Source of the DNA: Lachnospiraceae bacterium
GTDB lineage: Bacteria; Bacillota; Clostridia; Lachnospirales; Lachnospiraceae
NCBI GenBank assembly: GCA_900766575.1
Contig: CAAFVW010000076.1
Location: forward strand, 1-28,394
Length of the DNA: 28,394 nt
Direction of reading: 5' to 3'
Of the stretch, positions 22,103 to 28,394 are shown piece after piece (the first letter of the stretch is position 1; each line of letters starts with the position of its first letter). Position numbers and translations under genes: made by a program. A model generated the notes under the pieces. The model was not told the origin of the DNA. It did not search any database and saw only the letters and a program-made list of their open reading frames with translations.

Positions 22103-23524
22103 CTACTCTACTTCCACCACATGGATCATGTCGGTCTTACCAACCACACCCAGAGGAACGCCTGCGGTAATGACAACTGTGTCACCAGTCTTCACCAGGC
22201 CTGCCTGTTTTGCCTTGAATACCGCTTCCTCGAACAAGGCATCTGTGGTCTGCTCCTTCTGGATCATCACGGGATTCACTCCCCACAGCAGATTTAACTG
22301 GCGATAAACCTTCTCATCCAGAGTACATCCGATGATCTGGCATCCAGGCTTATAGCGTGCGATCATATTCGCAGTGAATCCGGACATGGTTACAGTGATG
22401 ATGGCTGCTGCCTTCAGGTCAGAAGCTACGCTGCAGGTTGCGTAAGAAATTGCCGTAGTGATATCCGGAGTCTCCTGACGGTCTTCCTTTACCTTCTGCA
22501 TTCTTCCGCGATAGTCGATATCCTGCTCTGCTCTCTCCGCGATACGTGACATCGTCTTGACTGCCTCTACAGGATACAGACCTGCTGCGCTCTCTCCGGA
22601 CAGCATAATAGCTGTGGTTCCGTCATAAATAGCGTTTGCGATATCTGTGGCCTCCGCTCTGGTCGGGCGGGGATTCTTGATCATAGATTCCAGCATCTGA
22701 GTTGCGGTAATTACGTGTTTGCCCTGTGCCACTGCCATCTTGATCATCTTCTTCTGCAGAATAGGCACTTCCTCCAGAGGAATCTCGACACCCATGTCAC
22801 CACGTGCAACCATGATGCCGTCTGCTGCGTTAATGATCTCTTCCAGGTTCTGAATACCCTGCATATTCTCAATCTTAGCGATGACCTTGATCTTGCTGCC
22901 TCTGTCCTCTACGATCTTACGGACTTCCTGAATGTCTTCCTTCGTTCTGACAAAAGAGGCTGCAATGAAGTCGAAGCCGTGCTCCACCCCAAAAATAATA
23001 TCTGCCATATCTACTTCGCTGATGTAGGGCATGGACAGGATCGCACCGGGGACATTCACTCCCTTATGATTTGATACAAAGCCACCGTTAATGACTTTAC
23101 ATACAATATCTTCTCCCTTGATCTCTTCCACGGTCATCTCGATCAGACCATCATCGATCAGAATCGTAGTTCCGACTTTAATATCATTTTTCAGATTTTT
23201 ATAAGAAATGGTCGCTCTTTCAGCGGTTCCCATGATTTCTTCTGTTGTCAGTACAAACTGCTGACCGGATACCAGCTCTACCTTACCGCCTTCAAAATCA
23301 CGCAGACGAATCTCCGGACCTTTGGTATCTAACAGAGTTGCTACAGGCAATCCCAGTTCTTTACGCACTTTCAACACTCTGTTGTATTTTACCAGCTGCT
23401 CCTTGTGACTTCCGTGGGAAAAGTTAAAACGTGCCACGTTCATACCTGCAAGCATTAACTCTTTTAATTTTTCCTCGCTTTCACTGGCCGGTCCGATAGT
23501 ACAGATAATTTTGGTTTTTCTCAT
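22103..23524 (-). CDS. pyk: Pyruvate kinase
   Basis: This glycolytic enzyme makes pyruvate and ATP from phosphoenolpyruvate and ADP. The 473-residue form has RKTKIICTIGPASES, NVARFNFSHG, LLDTKGPEIRL, the active-site IAKIENMQG and MVARGDMGVEIPLEEVP, and the C-terminal regulatory domain ending VVEVE. It lacks the extra PEP-utilising C-terminal domain found in Bacillus Pyk. An AAAGGA site precedes the ATG. It lies 22 bp after the decarboxylase on the same strand, suggesting cotranscription. Confidence 0.97.
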   Translation of the reverse strand: MRKTKIICTIGPASESEEKLKELMLAGMNVARFNFSHGSHKEQLVKYNRVLKVRKELGLPVATLLDTKGPEIRLRDFEGGKVELVSGQQFVLTTEEIMGTAERATISYKNLKNDIKVGTTILIDDGLIEMTVEEIKGEDIVCKVINGGFVSNHKGVNVPGAILSMPYISEVDMADIIFGVEHGFDFIAASFVRTKEDIQEVRKIVEDRGSKIKVIAKIENMQGIQNLEEIINAADGIMVARGDMGVEIPLEEVPILQKKMIKMAVAQGKHVITATQMLESMIKNPRPTRAEATDIANAIYDGTTAIMLSGESAAGLYPVEAVKTMSRIAERAEQDIDYRGRMQKVKEDRQETPDITTAISYATCSVASDLKAAAIITVTMSGFTANMIARYKPGCQIIGCTLDEKVYRQLNLLWGVNPVMIQKEQTTDALFEEAVFKAKQAGLVKTGDTVVITAGVPLGVVGKTDMIHVVEVE

Positions 23525-23546
23525 ACAGGCTAAATCCTTTCTGCTG

Positions 23547-24986
23547 CTATATTGTTTGATTTTTTATTACGGTGATGCGATACTCGTCTTTTCCGGTAAG
23601 TCCCTGAACCTTCAGGCCTTCTCCTGCATACTTTGCAAGCTTCCGGCAATGAATCTCTTCCACCTGTTCTCCCGGCACCAATACCGGAATCCCGGGCGGA
23701 TACAGGTTCACGAAATCACCTGCAATTCTTCCTGCCGCCTGCTTCAGAGGAATTACCTCTTTTTCGGCATCCCATGCATCCGCAAGGGACAGACATGCCC
23801 TGGGCTGCATATGATAAAGCGACTCTTCTCTGTCGCCTCGCTCCAATGTTTCCTGCTGCGCCCGCCATTTTCCAGCAGTGATATCCCGGTCGATAGCAAG
23901 CAATGCCTCCGTCATCCTTTCATATGCTTCCACACTGTCTCCTATGGTGAACATTGCAAGACAGTGATCCGCAGCTGCCATTTCCAACTGCAAATGATAC
24001 TTCTCTAATAGAATATCATAAATCTGCTGTCCTGACAAACCTGCCTTGGGAGATAATATCACAAGTTTTCCTATGTCCTGTCCGGCATCCAACGGCAAAA
24101 AGCGAAGATTCCTACATTCTGACAGTTCTGTCAACATTCGCAGATAATTCACCTGTAGCTGCGCAAACAGATAATCTCCCTGCTCTTTCACCAACTGCAA
24201 AGCATTGTCAATTCCTGCCATCAGTATATAGGATGGACTGCTGGACTGATAAATATGCAGGAATCTGCGCAAGCGGTCTCTGTCGATCCTTGTTCCGTTT
24301 ACATGAAGCAACGCGCTCTGTGTCAGTGCCGGTAAAGTCTTATGGACACTGTGAATCACCAGATCTGCACCGCACTGACAGCTGTTCCTGGCAAATCCTT
24401 CCGCCAGCCCCAGATGGGCACCATGCGCTTCATCCACGATCAATGGAATTCCCTTACTATGTACCAGCTTCGCAATCGTCTCTATCTCCGCAATTCTGCC
24501 CTCGTAAGTAGGAGATACCAGAAATACCGCATCCGGCGCAGGCCCCTGTGCCAATGCCTGTGCGATCTGCTCCGGAGTTACTGCATCATAAATATCATAC
24601 TCCTCCATCATTTCCGGATACAGATAAGAAACTGTTAAATTTCTGAGATAAACGGCATGATAAGCTGATTTATGGGCTCCCCGCGTCATCAGAATCCGTC
24701 CGCCCCTGGGAACCGCTGCGCTGATTGCTGCCAGAATACCACTGGTACTTCCATTGATCAGATAGAAGCTCTCATCTGCGCCATACATCCGGGCAGCCTC
24801 TTCCTGCAATCTCCGAAAGATTTCTTCCGGTGCATGAAGATTGTCAAACCCTTCAATTTCCGTGATGTCGATTTCCATGATCTCCTGCGGCAATTCTCCG
24901 CAAAGCCGCCGCTTATGTCCCGGCATATGATAAGGATAATAATCCGTCTCGCTGTATATTTTCAGTCTGCGGTACAGTTCTCCCAC
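23547..24986 (-). CDS. Orn/Lys/Arg decarboxylase family protein (YaaO/SpeA type)
   Basis: This PLP-dependent fold-type I amino-acid decarboxylase has 479 residues, the short (Bacillus-like) form. The N terminus contains YYPYHMPGHK; the PLP site is DEAHGAH (185-191) followed by the Schiff-base lysine K216 in HSVHKTLPALTQSALL. Substrate (arginine, lysine or ornithine) cannot be fixed from motifs; polyamine synthesis is the likely role. The start is GTG with GGGAGAAG 6 bases before it; an ATG just upstream is out of frame. It occupies the yaaO position at one end of the conserved cluster. Confidence 0.9.
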   Translation of the reverse strand: MGELYRRLKIYSETDYYPYHMPGHKRRLCGELPQEIMEIDITEIEGFDNLHAPEEIFRRLQEEAARMYGADESFYLINGSTSGILAAISAAVPRGGRILMTRGAHKSAYHAVYLRNLTVSYLYPEMMEEYDIYDAVTPEQIAQALAQGPAPDAVFLVSPTYEGRIAEIETIAKLVHSKGIPLIVDEAHGAHLGLAEGFARNSCQCGADLVIHSVHKTLPALTQSALLHVNGTRIDRDRLRRFLHIYQSSSPSYILMAGIDNALQLVKEQGDYLFAQLQVNYLRMLTELSECRNLRFLPLDAGQDIGKLVILSPKAGLSGQQIYDILLEKYHLQLEMAAADHCLAMFTIGDSVEAYERMTEALLAIDRDITAGKWRAQQETLERGDREESLYHMQPRACLSLADAWDAEKEVIPLKQAAGRIAGDFVNLYPPGIPVLVPGEQVEEIHCRKLAKYAGEGLKVQGLTGKDEYRITVIKNQTI

Positions 24987-25003
24987 TTCGTTCTTCTCCC
25001 ATT

Positions 25004-25570
25004 TTATTTTTTCTGTTCCTCTTTGACATCCCGCAACTTTTCAATCAGCGCACCATGTCCTTTATGCACATGGAACGTCTCCATGAGAGAGCACCATTTA
25101 TCCGCCATCGTAACGATCCAGGCCTCTCTGCACATAGGCATCGAAGAAATTGTCAACGGCCACATATGTTTTTTGATAATATCTCTTTCTCTGGGGGTCA
25201 GATGGTATTCCTTCTGCGCATTTCTCAATGCCCGGCCCGGATGATAGAATCCATGCAGCTTGTGCGGACTGACATGATCCGGCGCATGCCAGTCATACAG
25301 AAAATAGTCATGCAATAACGCCCCGCGGATCAGATCTTTTTTCTCACAGGGAATGTGCAGTTTTTCGCTAAGGGCAAGGCTGTATTTCGCTACATTCATA
25401 CTGTGATCATTGACTGTCATGTTGCCATGTTGTACATGCGTTCTCGTGGATCTGAAGTTCTCAGAACGCAGAATATCCGGTGCTGCTGCCCGGATCTCCT
25501 GTCTTAATTGTCTTTCTCTTTCATATTTTTCTTTCCACTTTTTCACTTTTTTTGCCGAACGCTGTTTCAT
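25004..25570 (-). CDS. HD-domain phosphohydrolase family protein
   Basis: This 188-residue protein has a basic N-terminal helix (KKVKKWKEKYERERQLR) and an HD domain with H56 in VNDHSMNVAKYS, the HD pair at 87-88 in LLHDYFLYDWH, a further histidine in KLHGFYHPG, and D in ADKWCSLMET. Metal-dependent phosphohydrolase activity is expected; the substrate is unknown. GGAAGG lies before the ATG. It precedes the decarboxylase by 17 bp and follows the L,D-transpeptidase by 61 bp, all on the minus strand. Confidence 0.85.
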   Translation of the reverse strand: MKQRSAKKVKKWKEKYERERQLRQEIRAAAPDILRSENFRSTRTHVQHGNMTVNDHSMNVAKYSLALSEKLHIPCEKKDLIRGALLHDYFLYDWHAPDHVSPHKLHGFYHPGRALRNAQKEYHLTPRERDIIKKHMWPLTISSMPMCREAWIVTMADKWCSLMETFHVHKGHGALIEKLRDVKEEQKK

Positions 25571-25631
25571 AGAACCGCCTTCCTTCTCAATATCCCCTCA
25601 GCATAATGACATGTAACTGTTCAGTACCTCA

Positions 25632-27080
25632 TTAATAATAATAACATACAATGGGGAATCCAGTAGACATATATTCATAAATAGCGGCCGCCATATTCAA
25701 CGGCAGGTTAACACATCCGTGAGATCCGGAAGTCAGATAAATTGTACCACCGAAGCTGCTTCTCCAGGTAGCATCATGCATCCCGACATTTCCGTTAAAA
25801 GGCATCCAGTAATTTACCGGTGTCTCATAATTTGCCCCACGCAGCACGGCATTTCTCGTCTTGTAAGTCAGTCCGAATACACCGGGCGGTGTGATGCAAT
25901 CAGGCTTGCTCATATTGCCGGATACAAAATCCGTCTCCAATACCATATTTCCATCCTTAAACAAATACAGGTGCTGGTTAGTCAGATCGATTTCAACATA
26001 GGAATTGCCGATATCATTGCTTCCCTTCTGTGCACCCTTGCTGCTGTATACCGGCTCCTTGTCGATTGTTTCACCCTTCTGAATCGAAGCAATTAATTCT
26101 TTCGTCTCTTCCGCACGGTCTGTCTTCCAGCCATATGCGCCACTGGGTAATGTCAGTTCGATTCCCTGCACCGTAGTAAATTTTCTCTTTTTGCCGTAGG
26201 TATCGTATTCTTTCGCCTGCTCTGCCACGAATTCCGCAACATCCTCTTCCTCCAGCTGAGGCTCTCTGGCATCCATTTGAATCCATTCCTTGATGGTATC
26301 CCCATCTACCACTACCTTGCTGCCGTTCCAGTCATAGGTGATCCGTGCACTGACCCATCTGTTCAGAGTCTCACAGTTTTTTTCCAATGTGGAATCCTCA
26401 GATGTTACTTTTGCAGTTTTGTAGCAGCCCTGCTCCTCCAGGTCAACGACAGGCTCACCTGTCATGATTGCTGTCGCTACTACTCCTTCCACCAGATTCA
26501 GGTCAAGGTCCGTTCCCAACGTCTCCGGAATGATCTCATAGCTTCCTGTTTTCTCGGAATACTCACTGATATAAGCATCTTCCGGCTGAATCATATTTTT
26601 CTTCTGTAGTGCTGACATTTGTGTCAGTTGCTCCTGTAGCTTCTCCTCCTCATAGGAAACACCCTGAATCACTGAATGATTCTCTGTTGTCCACAACATT
26701 TCTATCCACAGCAATTCATTCTGTCCGTCCAGAAGCTCCTGTGCCACTTTCTGAGTATCCACCCAGTACATTCCGATCTGGGCTGCGGAGATTGTACCGA
26801 TTTCTTCCTGCACACCATTCTCATCTCTTCCCAGAATCTGAAGTTTATATTGCTGTGCCTGCTGATCCATAATTGCTGCCACCTGTGCTGCTGTGAGATT
26901 GCTGCAATCAATATTATTGATCAGGGTATGATTCAGGAAATGAGACTGGTAATAGATTGCTGCTCCGCCATAGGCCAGCAGGATCACTGCTGTAAGTGCA
27001 GCCGCGATTGCTATCCATTTTTTGCTTTTTATCTTAGGGTTTGATATTTCTTCTTTGATTTCTTTCTTATCGGTTTCCAT
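25632..27080 (-). CDS. L,D-transpeptidase (YkuD) with peptidoglycan-binding region
   Basis: This cell-wall cross-linking enzyme is 482 residues long. A single membrane segment at about 22-44 (WIAIAAALTAVILLAYGGAA) anchors it, with the bulk outside. The middle carries repeated VanW/PG_binding_4-like segments (for example LNRWVSARITYDWNG). The YkuD domain at the C terminus has YVEIDLTNQHLYLFKDG and the catalytic GSHGCVNLP with C456. AGGGAGAAA precedes the ATG. It heads a likely operon with the HD protein, the decarboxylase and perhaps pyk. Confidence 0.94.
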   Translation of the reverse strand: METDKKEIKEEISNPKIKSKKWIAIAAALTAVILLAYGGAAIYYQSHFLNHTLINNIDCSNLTAAQVAAIMDQQAQQYKLQILGRDENGVQEEIGTISAAQIGMYWVDTQKVAQELLDGQNELLWIEMLWTTENHSVIQGVSYEEEKLQEQLTQMSALQKKNMIQPEDAYISEYSEKTGSYEIIPETLGTDLDLNLVEGVVATAIMTGEPVVDLEEQGCYKTAKVTSEDSTLEKNCETLNRWVSARITYDWNGSKVVVDGDTIKEWIQMDAREPQLEEEDVAEFVAEQAKEYDTYGKKRKFTTVQGIELTLPSGAYGWKTDRAEETKELIASIQKGETIDKEPVYSSKGAQKGSNDIGNSYVEIDLTNQHLYLFKDGNMVLETDFVSGNMSKPDCITPPGVFGLTYKTRNAVLRGANYETPVNYWMPFNGNVGMHDATWRSSFGGTIYLTSGSHGCVNLPLNMAAAIYEYMSTGFPIVCYYY

Positions 27081-27121
27081 GTTATCTTTTGTTTCTCCCT
27101 CATCAAATTTCCATTGCGCTC

Positions 27122-27130
27122 ATTATAGCA
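27122..27130 (-). promoter_or_regulatory. Extended -10 promoter of the L,D-transpeptidase gene
   Basis: On the minus strand TGC directly precedes a perfect TATAAT (27122-27127), forming an extended -10. No good -35 is present, since that place is taken by the T-run of the upstream terminator. Confidence 0.6.
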
Positions 27131-27141
27131 TTTAATTTCAT

Positions 27142-27189
27142 AAAAAAACAGTGTGAAAAGGCTGAAAAAAAGCCTCTTCACACTGTTTT
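27142..27189 (-). terminator. Intrinsic terminator of the azl gene
   Basis: AAAACAGTGTGAA and TTCACACTGTTTT pair perfectly, with AGGCT/AGCCT forming an inner stem after one mismatch (27145-27189). Seven T follow on the minus strand. The azl stop codon lies at the start of the stem. Confidence 0.88.
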
Positions 27190-28000
27190 AGAATACGACT
27201 TGCACTAATACCATATAAAGTACAGTCCCTACCGCTATACTGAGTAAAGTATTTTCCTTCCATATATGTAGCGCCGCAACCACAGCGATAGACAATAATT
27301 CCGGGATTCCATGACTACCGGAAAATATATGAATACTCTTCACACAATAAATTACTAAAATCACCATGATAGCCGGCGGTAATACTTTTCCGAGATAAGT
27401 TACTGTCGCCGGGACCTCTCTCTTCCCTCCGAATACCACGAACGGAATGGCTCTGATCAATAAGGTAACAATTGCTGCAACAGCTATGATTCCAACGATG
27501 CCTCCAACGATTGCAGGTGTATGCTCTTTCGCCTCCATCCACTGATTTACTACAATCACAATAAACAATGCCGTCATTGCGAAATCAATTCCTGTGGTAT
27601 CAAAAGGCAATACATTTCCTGCCAGTGCACCAACGCAGCTTCCGACGATCCAGTAAATATGATCCAACAGGGAAATATCGAAATTCACCCGTTCCTCACT
27701 CATTCCCTCCGGCACCTTCAGGTCGCATAACAGAGAAAACACCATATACGGGTAGACTGCTCCCATCTTCTTGAATTTCTCCACAAAAGACAATCCATAA
27801 AACATATGTCTGCCATTGACAAATAAAGTCATAATCAGCGTATACCACAGGCTGGCTCCCGCTGTAAGCAATGTAACCAGTACAAACTGCATGCTTCCCG
27901 CATACACAAACACACTTATAAAAAATGCCCACCAGAAACCATATCCCGCATCATTCAGCATCAGCCCAAAGGCAAATCCCAGGAAAAGATAACCCAGCAT
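27188..28000 (-). CDS. azlC: Fused AzlC-AzlD-type branched-chain amino acid exporter, 5' end uncertain
   Basis: AzlC and AzlD are normally two proteins that together export branched-chain amino acids or analogues. Here one frame of 270 residues carries both. AzlC signatures are GFAFGLMLNDAGYGFWWAFF, VYAGSMQFVLVTLL and NGRHMFYGLSF. From about residue 176, AzlD signatures follow: IVTLLIRAIPFVVFG, YLGKVLPPAIMVILVIYC and HIWKENTLLSIAVGT. The usual AzlC C-terminal part (about 30-50 residues) and the AzlD first residues are missing at the junction. The ATG at 28000 has no ribosome site and lies in the middle of the normal AzlC N terminus. The frame is open upstream to 28076 but contains no ATG, GTG or TTG. 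It may be impaired. Confidence 0.75.
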   Translation of the reverse strand: MLGYLFLGFAFGLMLNDAGYGFWWAFFISVFVYAGSMQFVLVTLLTAGASLWYTLIMTLFVNGRHMFYGLSFVEKFKKMGAVYPYMVFSLLCDLKVPEGMSEERVNFDISLLDHIYWIVGSCVGALAGNVLPFDTTGIDFAMTALFIVIVVNQWMEAKEHTPAIVGGIVGIIAVAAIVTLLIRAIPFVVFGGKREVPATVTYLGKVLPPAIMVILVIYCVKSIHIFSGSHGIPELLSIAVVAALHIWKENTLLSIAVGTVLYMVLVQVVF

Positions 28001-28085
28001 GACCGGAATTGATTGTACGATTGCGTAGCGTAATTCTTTTACATTGACAATGTTCCTGAATATGTTATTCTCGTTTCATTACATT

Positions 28086-28117
28086 AAAAAAAGTCAATGT
28101 ATTTATCTTACATTGAC
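28086..28117 (-). terminator. Intrinsic terminator of the tRNA cluster
   Basis: On the minus strand GTCAATGTA (28109-28117) and TACATTGAC (28093-28101) form a perfect 9-bp stem with a 7-base loop, followed by seven T (28086-28092). It lies 10 bp after tRNA-Lys. Confidence 0.88.
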
Positions 28118-28126
28118 CTTCACAAA

Positions 28127-28199
28127 TGAGACACGGGGGATTCGAACCCCCGACAACTTGATTAAAAGTCAAGTGCTCTACCGACTGAGCTAGTATCCC
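28127..28199 (-). tRNA. tRNA-Lys (anticodon TTT)
   Basis: The cloverleaf is complete over 73 nt. The acceptor is GGGATAC/GTGTCTC, the D arm AGCTCAGTCGGTAGAGC, the anticodon arm CTTGA-CTTTTAA-TCAAG with TTT, and the T arm CGGGGGTTCGAATCCCCCG. The discriminator is A and no CCA is encoded. It is last of three tRNAs on this strand. Confidence 0.96.
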
Positions 28200-28224
28200 A
28201 TAAATTATTTTTGTATATTACAAA

Positions 28225-28297
<73 letters not shown>

Positions 28298-28302
28298 ATT
28301 TT

Positions 28303-28326
28303 AGATCTGAATTTACACTCAGATCT
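28303..28326 (-). other. Hairpin in the tRNA-fMet/tRNA-Phe spacer
   Basis: AGATCTGA and TCAGATCT form a perfect 8-bp stem around an 8-base loop between the two tRNAs, probably a processing structure. Confidence 0.5.
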
Positions 28327-28329
28327 TAG

Positions 28330-28394
28330 TAGCGGGGACAGGATTTGAACCTATGACCTTCGGGTTATGAGCCCGACGAGCTTCCAGACTGCTC
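28330..28394 (-). tRNA. Initiator tRNA-fMet (anticodon CAT), partial at the window edge
   Basis: The sequence contains the GGG-CTCATAA-CCC anticodon arm with three G-C pairs, the mark of initiator tRNA, with the D arm GAGCAGTCTGGAAGCTC and T arm TAGGTTCAAATCCTG. The 5' acceptor strand lies beyond the window end. Encoded bases after the discriminator are CTA, not CCA. Confidence 0.92.

Noticed and set aside
28043..28070. Plus-strand TTGACA-16-TATTCT promoter-like pair
   Set aside because: It points antisense into the tRNA terminator and tRNA genes, and TTGACA there is part of a short repeated ACATTGAC word. No gene follows on the plus strand.

Overview
The window reads as core chromosome of a spore-forming, anaerobic Firmicute of the Lachnospiraceae (Clostridium cluster XIVa) type. 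The evidence is mid-40s to about 50% GC by eye, strong AGGAGG ribosome sites, sporulation genes (spmA, spmB, CotF-like coat proteins), a DUF6472-type small Cys-rich protein, a clostridial arabinose gene set, and a tRNA-Phe T-box in front of pheST. No phage, plasmid, insertion sequence or CRISPR array was seen. Most genes lie on the minus strand.

Left part (1-8.2 kb): an arabinose operon read leftward, araR (GntR/LacI-type repressor), a ribulokinase-like FGGY kinase and araD. A 31-bp perfect inverted repeat (the probable operator) and a strong sigma-A promoter precede araR. Divergent from it is a membrane-anchored or secreted DUF885 zinc peptidase. After this come gene debris, including the C-terminal end of a YhgE/Pip protein, then an AEC transporter whose promoter is embedded in a terminator. 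spmA-spmB converge on that transporter with no spacer.

Middle (8.4-15.7 kb): two small coat-like genes, lrgA-lrgB with a promoter that runs into a terminator-like hairpin, an unlisted 57-residue Cys-rich gene, rsmI, trmN6-like and the ricT/PSP1 gene with a roughly 210-residue Arg/Asn/Asp-rich tail. Next are a small orphan ORF and a divergent AAA ATPase of the DUF4143 type.

Right part (15.7-28.4 kb): pheT and pheS behind a T-box with a UUC specifier and a long palindrome. Then come holB, a 31-codon ORF that exactly fills the yaaR-holB gap, yaaR, a guanylate-kinase-like gene, pyruvate kinase, an Orn/Lys/Arg decarboxylase, an HD-domain protein and an L,D-transpeptidase. The end holds an unusual fused azlC-azlD gene and a tRNA cluster (fMet, Phe, Lys).

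The order decarboxylase - nucleotide kinase - yaaR - holB - ... - ricT - trmN6 - rsmI matches the conserved Bacillus yaaO-yabC replication/RNA-modification cluster. Here it is split between holB and ricT by pheST and the ATPase region. I found no wholly new multi-gene system. The best leads are the azlC-azlD fusion with a missing start, the yaaR-holB micro-ORF, the promoter/terminator overlaps, the palindromes and the disordered RicT tail.
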